From NCBI RefSeq assembly GCF_024166365.1, contig NW_026060243.1, positions 1-64,000 on the forward strand: a DNA stretch of 64,000 nucleotides, read 5' to 3'. Below the pieces are notes generated by a model, which made no database searches, was not told the DNA's origin, and worked only from the letters and a program-made list of their open reading frames with translations. Shown piece by piece: positions 11,983-22,704 of this stretch. Position 1 is the first letter of the stretch. Every line of letters starts with the position of its first letter. The DNA comes from Elephas maximus indicus. Taxonomy: Eukaryota; Chordata; Mammalia; Proboscidea; Elephantidae. The position numbers and the translations under genes were made by a program.

Positions 11983-12504
11983 TGTAATCGACAGTCAACT
12001 CAGGCCCATGGAGTAAACCTGGGCACAACCCATCTCAGTTTCCCCAGTATGGTCGGGGGGAGGTGTGTTCACAGACTGGATTTCAAGGGGATCAGGAGAG
12101 CCTAGATTCCTACATTTTTGTTCTTTGAAGTTAAATTCAGTCACCACACCTCCTCCCACTGCTCTGTCCCTTTGGGGTTGGCCAGGTGAGTGCTAGGACT
12201 GGGACGGAGGGGAGATAAAAATGCCTGGGCCTGTGTTAAGTGCTTCTCACAACTTCCTCTGAGATTCTCCCCAACCCCCAATTCAAGATCCCAGGCCAGA
12301 TGGATTCTCCCTTCTGGAACCAGCACCATCTGGGGGCCCCGTGTGGCCATTCCCATGGCCAGAGACGCTGAGGCTGGGAGGGAAACTTCAGGTGGCCCTA
12401 GGCTCCAGACCTGCTGGGCTCCTCCTGACCCTACAGGAGGGTAAGCCTGGCGTGGCCCTGGAAGGGCATCTGGGGCCTCGGCCCTTGCTTGGTGGCTTCA
12501 CCTG

Positions 12505-12609
12505 CTAGCTGGATAGTCTAGTACTTGCCACCACCCAGTGGGTCTGTCGCCTTTGTGCCTGACAGTAATGCTGCTGTTGCTGCTACCACCACAGCTCCTG
12601 GCCACCACA
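12505..12609 (+). other. Leucine-rich exon-like piece, copy A
   Basis: One frame reads LSPLCLTVMLLLLLPPQLLA followed by TT and a GTGAGG donor at 12610. It resembles a signal-peptide exon. The same piece occurs in B (31206-31284, donor lost) and C (45291-45426, donor GTGAGT). I do not recognise the gene, and the left end is uncertain. Confidence 0.3.
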
Positions 12610-12669
12610 GTGAGGGAGGGACCGGGGCTCTCTAGGATTCCAAGAGCCCCAAAGACTCCCCGAGTCTAC

Positions 12670-13000
12670 CTAGGTGTGCTGCATACTCACCATTAACCAG
12701 GGCCCCAGAAGCCCTCCCCCTCCAATTTCTCTAGAGATCTCCCTCACTCAAACCATCCCCAGGAATCCAGGACTCCCCCAAAACTCCCACCAATGCCTAG
12801 CTACTCACCTCACCCCCCGGCCACAGAGCCCTGAGACCCTAGCCCTCCGTAGGGACACTCCCTCAGTTACCTCTCCCAGGGGCCCAGGACCCCCTCCACC
12901 CTTCCCACTCACTATAAACCTCTGCAGTTGCCCCCTGGCTAGGGGGTCCTCTGAACTGACCCTTCACTCCCTCCATCTTGGGGCCTGAGATGGGACCACC
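12670..13000 (+). repeat. CCC-rich degenerate minisatellite
   Basis: Repeated variants of CCCAGGAATCCAGGACTCCC spaced roughly 30-40 bases apart. Counterparts are at 31.37-31.65 kb and 45.50-45.80 kb. The proline-rich frames within it are composition effects. Confidence 0.6.
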
Positions 13001-13099
13001 AGAAGTTGAGAGGAGCAGGGGCAGAAAGGTCCAGCCCCGCCTGACAGAGGATGGACATACCGTCTCCTCTCACCCACCTCTGGGATGGCTCTCAAAAAA

Positions 13100-14215
13100 G
13101 TCCACTCTTTGTCTGCATGTTCCTGGGGTACATACACACACTCAGTGAGAAGGTACACACACAACGAGCATGAAGATGCACAGACAAGGACCACCTAGAC
13201 TCACCTGGCAAAGGTTGTGGGCTCATGGAGAGGCTCACATGGCCCCACACTGCAGACCCAGGCAGACACAACGTGGGGAGCACACAGACACATACTCAGA
13301 ATCACCCTAGATGGCCCCCCAGGGCAAACTTTCATACGATGGACACACGCATACACAGATGCACACTCAGGAATACCCAAAAGAGAAATTTACACACACA
13401 CGGATCCAAAACACACATACTCCAATAGGGACACACATTCCCACACACATACACAGGCCCAGAGGCACATGGATTCCATGCATTTCCACAACTGACACAC
13501 ACCCTTTCATTGACAGACACGAAAACACACACACACTGTAATGGATGGAATTGTTTCCCCCCAAAAAATATGTGTCAACTCGGTTAGGCCATGATTCCTG
13601 GTATTGTGTGGCTGTCCTCCATTTTGTGATTGTAATTTTAAGCTGAGAAGATTAGGGTGGGATTGAAACACTGCCCTTAATCATGTCACCTCCTTAATGC
13701 AAGGTAAAGGGAGTTTCCCTGGGGTGTGGCCTGGACCACCTTTTATCTCTCAAGAGATAAAAGGAAAGGGAAGCAAGCAGAGAGTTGGGGACCTCATACC
13801 ACCAAGAAAGCAGCACCAGGAGCAGAGTGTGTGCTTTGGCCACAGGGCCCCTGTGCCTGTGAAGCTCCTCGACCAGGGGAAGATTGAGGACAAGGATCTT
13901 CCTCCAGAGCCAACAAAGCAAGAAAAGCTTCCCCTGGAGCCCATGCCCTCAATTTGTCCTTGTAATCTACCAGAGTATAAGAAAATAAAATTCTCTTTGT
14001 TAAAGCCATCCACTTGTGGTATTTCTGTTATGGCAGCACTAGATGACCAAGACACACACATACACAGAGAAGGGCACAGAGAAACGCACAACAGCCACAC
14101 AGGAGAAAGCACAGCACACAATCAATGCACTCACAGACTCAGAAACTCAGACAGAGACAGCCACACAGATTACACACCTGCACGCACACAATCACACACA
14201 TGCACAGACCCTCGG
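13100..14215 (+). repeat. Degenerate CA-rich tract, copy A, interrupted
   Basis: Impure ACACAC sequence with recurring CACACTCAGG and CACAGAGAC variants at 13100-13535 and again at 14053-14215. The gap is filled by an MLT1-like LTR that copies B and C lack. Confidence 0.75.
13536..14052 (+). mobile_element. MLT1-like solo LTR, copy A only
   Basis: Begins TAATGGATGGAATTGTTTCC and ends GCAGCACTAGATGACCAAG. It is flanked on both sides by ACACACA, which may be the target duplication but cannot be separated from the CA tract. Related to the copy at 8320-8812. Absent from the matching points in B (near 32195) and C (near 46395). Confidence 0.75.
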
Positions 14216-14659
14216 CCCCCCAGGAGGCACAGAGAGCCCCGGCACTCCCAACAGAGGCCACTGCAGGCAAATGAGGCTACAGTCCAGGCATGCCCTGCTC
14301 CACTGAAGCTGTCTCTACAGGGAGTGCTTTCCTGGCTCCAAATTCATGCTGGAGCTCTCTAGAGGGCTGTGCCCAGGGCGCTGAGAGTGGCCAGGGCAGG
14401 GTGGCTCTGGCAAGAGCCTCTGGGGCTGAGATTAGGACTCGGGACTCTGTCAGGGGCCCTTAAAGTGGGGGTGTCCTGTAGAGCCTGGTGGATGCAGAGG
14501 TCAAGGGAGGCTTCAGGAACTGTTCTTAATTTTCATAGGTGTTGTGATGATTAATTTTATGTGTCAGTTCTACCTGCGTGTGCAAATGTAAGGAAAGGGA
14601 AGGGGCCTGTCCTAGTGGATCAACAAAGGAAATGCCCAGTTAATAAAGAAAGTATATTC

Positions 14660-15189
14660 CAGACAGGAGTAACGTTATAAATAATGGCAAATCCAGAATA
14701 CTTCATTGTGCTCATGCCTAACCTTCACATGGATCCAGAGGCAATTGTCGAAACAGAATAAATTGCAAAACGTGCGGCAGGGTTCTATCCTTTTACCTTA
14801 CTTATACAGTCTGTACGCTAAACAAATAATCCTGGAAGCTGGGATATGAAGAAGACAGCATCAGGATTGAAGGAACACTCATTAACAAACTCAATAATCA
14901 AGTGACAGAACCTTGCTTGCTGAAAATGAAGAGACTTGAAGCACTTAGTGATCAAAGTCAAAGACTACATAGAGCCTTTGGTATAGATGATGCCTGAATG
15001 TGAAGAAAACAAAAATCCTCAAACTGAACCAATAAACAACGTCATGATAAATGGCAGAGAAACTGAAGTTGTCAAGGATTTCCTCCTAGTTGTATCAACA
15101 ATCAATATCCATGCAAGCAGTAGTCAAGAAATCAGAGAATGTATTGCATTGGGCAAATCTGCAAAAGACCTCTTTAAAGTTTTAGGGTT
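14660..15189 (+). mobile_element. RTE (BovB-like) fragment, copy A
   Basis: Frame pieces match RTE reverse transcriptase: a diverged QG(C)ILxPYLxxLxxxQIILEAG segment near 14780-14850, then the MINGRETEVVKDFLL segment at 15044-15089. Its 3' end is cut off by an antisense L1 at 15190. Counterparts are at 32.77 and 46.93 kb. Confidence 0.85.
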
Positions 15190-16355
15190 TTTTTTCAGTT
15201 TTTATTGTTCTTTAAGTGAAAGTTTACATATCAAGTCAGTCTTTCACAAAAACTTATATACACCTTGTTACATACTCCCAACTGCTCTCCCCCTAATGAG
15301 ACAACCCGCTCCCTCCCTCCACTCTCTTTTCCTGTCCATTTCGTCAGCTTCTAACCCCCTCCAGGGAGGAGATGCCAACATAGTCTCAAGTGTCCACCTG
15401 ATCCAAGAGGCTCACTCCTCACTAGCATCCCTCTCCAACCCATTGTCCAATCCAATCCCTGTATGAAGATTTGGCTTTGGGGATGGATCCTGTCCTGGGC
15501 CAACAGAAGGTCTGGGGGCCATGACCACTGGGGTCTGTCTAGTCTCAGTCAGACCATTAAGTCTGGTCTTTTTATGAGAATTTGGGGTCTGCATCCCACT
15601 GTTCTCCTGCTCCCTCAGGGGTTCTCTGTTGCAGTCCCGGTCAGGGCAGTCATCGGTTGTAGCTGGGCACCATCTAGTTCTTCTGGTCTCAGGATGATGT
15701 AGTCTCTGGTTTATGTGGCCCTTTCTGTCTCTTGGGCTTGTAATTACTTGTGTCCTTGGTGTTCTTCATTCTCCTTTGATCTGGGTGGGTTGAGACAAAT
15801 TGATGCACCTTAGATGGCCACTTGCTAGCGTTTAAGGCCCCAGACACCTCTCTCCAAGGTGGGATGCAGAATGTTTTCTTAATAGATTTTTATTGTGCCA
15901 ATTGACTTAGATGTTCCCTGGAACCATGGTCCCCAAACCCCTACCCCTGCTAGGCTGGACTTCGAAGCATTCAGTTTATTCCGGAAATTTCTTTGCTTTT
16001 CCTTTAGTCCAGTTGTGCTGACCTCGCCTATATTGTGTCGTCTTTCTCATCACCTAAAGTAGTTCTTATCTACTATCTAATTAGCCAGTACCCCTCTCCC
16101 ACCCTCCCTTCCTCCCCCTCGTAACCATCAAAGAATATTTTCTTCTCTGTTTAAACTATTTCTTGAGTTCATATAATAGTGGCCTTATACAATATTTGTT
16201 CTCTTGCAACTGACTAATTTCACTCTGCATAATGCCTTCCAGATTCCTCCATGTTATGAAATGTTTCACAGATTCATCACTGTTCTTTATCAATGCATAG
16301 TATTCCACTGTGTGAATATACCAGAATTTATTTATCCATTCATCATAAATAATTT
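15190..16355 (-). mobile_element. L1 3' end, antisense, copy A only
   Basis: The T-rich start (GGGTTTTTTTTCAG) is the poly(A) end of a minus-strand L1. Sequence at 16080-16230 is the complement of the L1 3' region at 3480-3630. It breaks the RTE on its left and abuts block sequence at about 16356, so the 3' RTE and the following 1.1 kb seen in B and C are missing here. Confidence 0.88.
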
Positions 16356-16560
16356 ATTTATCCATTCATTGGAACAAGCCTTGGTAAATTTTTTTTTTAA
16401 ACATTGGTGGTCCCACTGGATCCTATGAAAGATGGTTCAGAAAGCTGAAATTTAGAATTCTTTGAGGGCATGAAAATCGACAAACATGGCAATTATTTCC
16501 ATTGAAAATGAGACAAACTAATAATTATATTTCAAAGATGTAATTGATGACTATCCTTCC

Positions 16561-16735
16561 ATGGGAACCCTGGTGGCACACTGGTTAAGACCTAGGCTGC
16601 TAACCAAATAGTTGGCAGTTCCAATCCACCAGCCACTCCTCAGAAACCCTACGGGGCAGTTCTACTCTGTCCTATAGTGTCTCTACAGGGTGGACACCAC
16701 AGTAACGTGAGTTTGTTTTTTGTTGTTGTTTTGTT
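16561..16735 (+). mobile_element. AfroSINE, shared
   Basis: GGGAACCCTGGTGGCACACT head to a TTGTTGTTTTG tail. The same insertion is at 34918 (B) and 51787 (C), so it predates the duplication. Confidence 0.9.
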
Positions 16736-16744
16736 TTTTCATGG

Positions 16745-16960
16745 TTCCATGAGCACTCCCTGGGCTGTGCAGATGATTAAGCGCTAGACTATAAGCCAAA
16801 TGGTTGGCGGTTGGAACCCACCCAGACGTGCCTTGTAATACAAACTTGGCAATCTGCTTCCAATAACATCACAGCCTTGAAAGCCCTACACAGCAGTTCT
16901 ACTCTGCACACATGGGGTCGCCCTGAACCAAAAGGGAACCCGCTCTACCGCAACTGAAAA
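16745..16960 (+). mobile_element. AfroSINE, shared by A and C
   Basis: CCCTGGGCTGTGCAGATGAT head, GCCAAATGGTTGGCGG, and TCTACTCTGCACACATGGGG. Counterpart at 51990-52195. In B homology stops at this point (about 35095). Confidence 0.85.
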
Positions 16961-17131
16961 CATCAGCACTTTCACAAAAACCGGGACAATAAAATTAGAG
17001 TAATTTCTAATATTTTAATAAAGAAAAATAATTCAACTTAAAGTAATGTTGAGTGTTTTCATACACCTACTTTTCATTTTTTTATTATTTCCCAGCTACT
17101 TTAAAGTTATACGTAAAAATAACAACAAAAC

Positions 17132-17328
17132 CCCGCTGCCATCAAGTCCACTGCAACTCATATCAACCCTACAGGACAGAGGAGAACTGGCCCCTAGGGG
17201 TTCCTAGGATGTCATCTTCAAGGAAGCTGACTGCCACATCTTTCTCCAGCTGAGCGGCTGGTGGGTTCCACATGCCAACATTTCGGTTAGCAGCCGAGCG
17301 CTTCACCACTGCGCCTCCACCTGGGTTC
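17132..17328 (-). mobile_element. AfroSINE, shared by A and C
   Basis: Minus orientation: GCTGCCATCAAGTCCACTGC to CACCACTGCGCCTCC. Counterpart lies within 52350-52745, where a further SINE has inserted. Confidence 0.85.
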
Positions 17329-17394
17329 CTTCTTTAGGTAAAAAGAACCGTTAAAAAGGCAACAACAGCCTGTACACAGGGGTAGCGTCTTCCC

Positions 17395-17740
17395 TTTCCC
17401 CTCGGGCTCCACCGTGGCTGGCCTGAGAAGCCACAGCAAACCCCCTTCTCCTCAGCACTCAGGGCCCCAAAAGAAAGCTTTGTACTCACTGTTGACTCTC
17501 GGGTCCCGTAGCCGCGGGGCCTCCCTGACGCTGGTCCCCTGGAAACTAAGGTCTTTGTCCTTCCCCTACAGCCCGGTCACCCTCCAGGCCGAAGCTCCGA
17601 TCCACCAGCTCTTCAGGCGCCGCCGGTCAAAATGGCGACGGGGCGCCCTCTGCCGGCTGCTGCCGCCCAGGAAAGGTCGCTTTGTGCAAACTGTTAGCGG
17701 TGGCCGCACCGCCCCCTGGGAATGACATTCTCAATTCTAA
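17395..17740. promoter_or_regulatory. GC/CpG-rich stretch, copy A
   Basis: A CpG-richer island in AT-rich surroundings, conserved at 52790-53150 in copy C. It contains AAAATGGCGAC at about 17630, a YY1-type motif that is lost in C. It could be a promoter or insulator for the proline-rich gene about 5 kb downstream. No transcript evidence is available. Confidence 0.4.
17640..17660 (-). promoter_or_regulatory. CTCF-like motif, copy A
   Basis: The complement reads GCCGGCAGAGGGCGCCC, close to the CTCF core. It is conserved at 53057-53080 in copy C and absent from B, where the region is deleted. Confidence 0.4.
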
Positions 17741-18174
17741 GTGATGTTTTAAACCAAAAAGAAAAAAAAAAAAGGTTAATTACAGTGTTATCTAGAGAAG
17801 CATTTAAACAGGAATTTCACCAGCAATATTGACTAATCTCCAGGAAGAATTCTCCATTATCACATTAAAACGAACACACGGTAATTCCTTGAGGAATTCT
17901 TCTCAGAGCTTGAGTGGAATACCTATATTCTTGATTTGGAAATAAGTATTTATCAGAGACGTCTTATGCATCATTTCTGACCCTCTTGGCTCTCCTATCT
18001 CTTTTTCACATGCTGCCACTATAACAACCAGCTCTGAAAGCTCAGATGTACTTCATGAGGGACAAACATCACAATCTCCTGCACTTTGTCCCTGTGTCCC
18101 ATGACTCCCTGTTCTTCTCCGGGTTTCTGTGTTGATAGTGAGGTGGGACATGCCCCATGATCAAAGCCCACACA
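17741..18174. other. Block sequence without a gene
   Basis: Matches 53150-53580 in copy C. No frame, RNA or repeat is recognised apart from a short A-run near 17763. Confidence 0.5.
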
Positions 18175-18660
18175 TGCATAGTCAGGTGCCTTTTTGAATC
18201 TAGGTGTGTGTCTGGTCTCTGTGTGTATTCAGAGAGTGAATGGCCATTGTGGTGGGGGTCAGTGTGTTGTTAGGGTGTGTACATATGATTTTCATGTTTA
18301 TGTATGATCAGAAGGTAGATGGTCATTTCAGGGTGTCTTTGTATGTGCATTTTACTATGTTTGCTGTGGTCAGTGGGAGTATGGACATGTGGAATCTTGG
18401 CGAATGTGCAATGTGTGTTTGTTGTCAGTGTTTTGTGTGTTTCCAAAGTGGACTGACATGTGAAAATGTGTGATCAGTGTGTGAATTCAGGATGTGAGTG
18501 TGGTCAGAATATGTCTGAGTTCTCAGTGTTGATGTGCTGTCAGAAGAATACAATCATTTGCATTATCTCTGTGTGTGCTGCATTCATTTTCATGTGGCCA
18601 GAAGTTGTGTGGTCAGTGTGAATGTGTGTATGTGTGTGTGTTTGTGATGTGGTTAGAGAG
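18175..18660 (+). repeat. Degenerate GT-rich tract, copy A
   Basis: Impure TGTGTG sequence with recurring TGGTCAGTGTG variants. Its counterpart is at 53580-54045. The frame at 18240-18473 is a by-product of composition. Confidence 0.7.
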
Positions 18661-18939
18661 TGTTAGTGAGGAGCAGCATTGAACACTTGCCCAACTATTC
18701 AGCAGTCACCTTCCCTGGAGCCCCAGTTTATCCAGGAATTGCCCAAAGGTTACCTGAGGGTCTGCAAAAAGGAGGAAAGAACAGAGGGATCTGGACAATG
18801 GGAGCTACCAATGCTCAGGACAGGTTCTTGACCAGCTAGAGACAGGGATTTGAGTTCTGTAGGTTCAAGGGGTTGGGGAACCTGCAGGCATCAGTAAGTG
18901 TAGAACTTTATGGGATCCTGATTAAGGGCTTTGTGCAAG

Positions 18940-21055
18940 ATAGGGATTTGGGACTAAAAATGCTGAACTACTTTTCATGTGCCTATTGGCCATTTGTAAT
19001 CTTCTTTGGAGAAATGTCTATTGAAGTCCTTTGCTCAGTTTTGCATTGGCTGGTTTATGATTTTGTTCTTAGTGTTCTTTGTATCTTCTGGATACTAGAC
19101 CTTTATCAAATGTATGATTTGCAAACATTTTCTCCCATTCTGTGGTTTGTTTTCCACTCTCTGGTTAGCATCCTTTGATGCAAAAATTTGTTTTAATTGG
19201 ATGAAAATCAGTTTCTCTATTTCTTCTATAGTTGCTTGTGCTTTAGGTGCCATTTCTAAGAGACCATCGCCAAATGCAAGGTCGTGAAAATTGCACCTAT
19301 GTTTTCTTCTAAGACTTTTATAATTTTGGTACCTATATTTAGATCTTTGATTATTTTGAATTCATATTTGTATATGAGGTGAGGTAAAAGTCCAACATCA
19401 GTTTTTGTATGTGATATCCAGTTCCTCTAACATCATTTGTTGAAAAGACTCTTCTTTCTCCATCCAATGGACTTGGCAGCCTTGTGGAAAAGCAATTGGC
19501 CTCATACGTGAGGGTTCAATTCTGGATGCTCTGCTGATCTATATGTGTATTTCTATGCCAGTATGACGCTGTTTTAATGACTGAAGGTTTCTAGTAAGTT
19601 TTGAAATTGGAAAGTATGCATTCTGCCACTTGGTTCTTCTTTTTAAAATTTTGGCTACATGAGATTCCCCGAAATTCTATACCAAGTTTAGGACTGGCTT
19701 TATCATTTCTGTAAAAAAAGGTTGGCATTTTGATAGGCAAGGCATTGCATATGTGAATTCCCTTAGGGAATATTGCCATTTTAAGAGTATTAAATCTTTC
19801 TATTCACAAACACAGGATCTTTGCATTTATTTAGGTCTTTTTTAAATTCCTGCAGAGATATTTTGTAATTTTCAGGGTACAAATCTTTCACCTCATTGGT
19901 TAATTTTATTCCTAGGTAGTGTATTCATTTGGATGCTATTGTAAATGGAATTGTTCTCTCAGTTTCCTTCCTGGAGTTTTCAATGCTAGCGTGTAGATAT
20001 TTAACTGATTTTTTGTGTTGGTCTTGTATCCTGCAACCTTGCTGAATTCGTTGATTAGCTCTAACAGTGTTTGTTGTTAATTCTTTAGGATTTAATCTTT
20101 ACACTATCATATCAACTGTGAGTACAGACAGTTTGACTTCTTCCAGTTCAGCCTGGATACGCTATTTCTTTTTCTTGCCTGACTAATCTGGCTAGAACTT
20201 CCAATACAAGTTGAATTGTAGTACTGACACCAACAATCTTTGTCCCGTTCCTGATGTTAGGGGGAAAAGCTTTTAGTCTTTCACCGTTGGGTATAATGTT
20301 AGCTGTTGGTTTTTCCATACATGGCCTTTATTATGTTGAGGAAATTCCCTTAGTTCAAACTTTCTGAACATTTGTTTCATGACAGACTACTGGGTGTTCT
20401 CAAATGCTTTATCTCCATCAATTAACATGATCATGTGTGGGCTTGTGTGCTTCCTTATATTAATGAAGCATATTACATTGATTGATTGTTAAACCACCCA
20501 TGGATTTCTGGGGTAAACTCCTCTTGCTCACAGTGTATAATCCTTTTGCTGTACTGCTGGATTTGTGTTGCCCTTGTTTGGTTGAAGATTTTTATGTCTA
20601 TATTCTTAAGGAATAGTGTGCCACATTTTTCTTTTCTTGTGAAGTCTATATCTGCCTTTAGTATCAGAGTAATGCTGACCTTATAGAATGAGTTAGGAAG
20701 TATTCCCTCGTCTTCTTTTGTTTTTGAAGATTTTGAGAAGAATTGGTGATAAATCTTTAAATGTCTGGTGGAATTTAGCCACAAAAGCTTCTGTTCTCAG
20801 GCTTTATTGTTGGGAGCGTTTTTATGACTGATTCAATCTCTTGTTATAAGTCTATACACATTTCCTATTTCTCTTTCAACTCTTTTGTAGTATGAGTGTT
20901 TCTTGGAATTTGCTCATTTGATTTACCCTATTTATTTGGTTGGTTTTCAGTTGTTCAAAGCATTCACTTAAAACCTATTTTTACTTCTGTAAGGCTGATA
21001 GTAATGTCATCACTTTCATTTTTGATTCTTGTAATTTGAGTTAATGTAACAATCT
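18940..21055 (-). mobile_element. Old L1 ORF2 fragment, antisense, copy A
   Basis: The segment GGCCATTTGTAATCTTCTTT ... GATACTAGACCTTTATCAAA is the complement of the L1 ORF2 3' region. It continues through reverse-transcriptase sequence to about 21055. The same element is at 54330-56075 in copy C. Frames are heavily broken. Confidence 0.88.
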
Positions 21056-22160
21056 TGAAGCTGCCATGGGCCTGAATAAATTTCAGAATCACTGTGTCCA
21101 ATCCTGCAGATAAACACCTACATATGAGTTCAACTCAGGAGAGGGCCTGGGAAAGATGATCACCTATGTGGGTTTGTCCTAGTCACGGGTGTCTCTAGGC
21201 CCTGCCTACCTTCTTGACATTCACCACCCATTATTCCTGGGGTTGCCATGCTCTCTGGGTATTGTTCAGTGGTCCCCTAGGAGAAAAAAAAAAATTTTTT
21301 TTTTTTTTTTTTTTAGGAGAGAAGCTGAGAAACTTTCTCTCTTAAAATGCACGAATTCTTTGGAGATCCCAGGAAGATCAAGTGTGAGAGTTAGATTGAT
21401 ACATTCCCCATTTACGTGCATCATTTAAAGTCCACACTAATGAATAGTGGGGTGACAGAGTTAACTGACATTTTATAACTATTTAAGGTGTGATATTTTC
21501 TAAGTTAATAAGGGATGATTTTGAGACCTGAATATCTTCCCAACCCAAATCGGAATTCCCAGGGCAAAAGGAGTTGCATTTGAGTTCCGTTTTATGTTAT
21601 CCTTATCACCGAGGTCCCATATATTCCTTTTCCCTTGAGATTTCACCTTTGATTAGTATTTCATTTAAAAGGGCACATTACCATTTCCAACATGGGGAGT
21701 TTCTAGTTAGTGCTGTATCATTATTTCTAGAACAGTTATGTTATGATCACAAAACAAGAAAATGTGTTCTCTGTGATTTCATTCCTCTGAAATTGATGGA
21801 GACGAGCTTCAAGTCCAAAGTAGAGTGATTTTTGTAAATGTGTACTTGAAAATAACGTTCTTAGGAAAAATGAGATAAACGCATATATTCAACTGCTATT
21901 CAAATGTTCCACATCCTCACTGATTTTTGTCTGTTTATTGTATCAGTTACAGAGAGGGGGCAGGGGTGTGAACTCCCCGTTCTGCTTTTATTTGTTTCTT
22001 CTCACAGCTCTGTCATCATTCATGCTATAAGTTTCACAGCCATCAGTTAGGATGGGAAATTCTGGGAGTGCAGGAAAGGAGGAACCCAGAATGTGGGGGA
22101 CAAGGAAGATGGGTTGGGAAAGACCATAAATCACAAGTTTCTTGATGGTCCCAGAGAGGA
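21056..22160. other. Block sequence without a gene
   Basis: Contains an A-run and T-run at 21283-21315 that may be the tail of a small retroposed fragment. The second half matches copy C from about 56080 on. I see no coding sequence. Confidence 0.45.
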
Positions 22161-22638
22161 CCTGTAGTTGGTATGGCAGTTGGTCTGGGATGGTGCACGG
22201 TGGGTTACCTGTGGTGTGTCAGGCTTGGGGTCCATTGTGATGTGTCAGGGGCGAAGGCAGGGATTGGACAAGGGAGAATTTCTAAACCATGTAGGTTACA
22301 AAGGCATCGACCAGATAGGAGAAGGCTACTGATGCTGCGAATCCAACTCTTCTGCTCCTTGCATCCTACTGACCTGCTGATCTACTCACTGACTGACTGA
22401 CTTTGAACTCTCCTCCAACTTCTCTCCTGTGTGGCCTCCTTCCTCCTCCAACCCACTCCTGCCATCTCCACCGTTTTCCCATCCCTTTCCCTCCCTTCCC
22501 CCTCCCAGGAGTGCAAGCATCCCCTATCCCTCCAGGCCATACCCTTGTTCCACTCTCATACAAAAATGGCCCTTTCCCCATCCCACACTTACCAGATTCT
22601 TTCTTTGTGCCACTTGAGCTTCCTGAAGGGGACAGGAC

Positions 22639-22704
22639 ATGAAGACACAAAGGGTATTGTTCTGGTTCCTGGTGCTCTGGCTACCAACTACTCCATTGGA
22701 AAAT
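22639..22704 (+). CDS. Copy A exon: signal peptide
   Basis: ATG with G at -3, an in-frame TGA 15 bases upstream, and 22 codons: MKTQRV followed by a hydrophobic core LFWFLVLWL, then TTPLEN. The donor is AAT|GTGAGT. The sequence to about 22160 upstream is well conserved with copy C and probably includes a 5' UTR. Confidence 0.6.

Noticed and set aside
13697-14362. 221-codon frame across an LTR and the CA tract
   Set aside because: It spans an MLT1-like insertion boundary and CA repeat, so it is a chance join.
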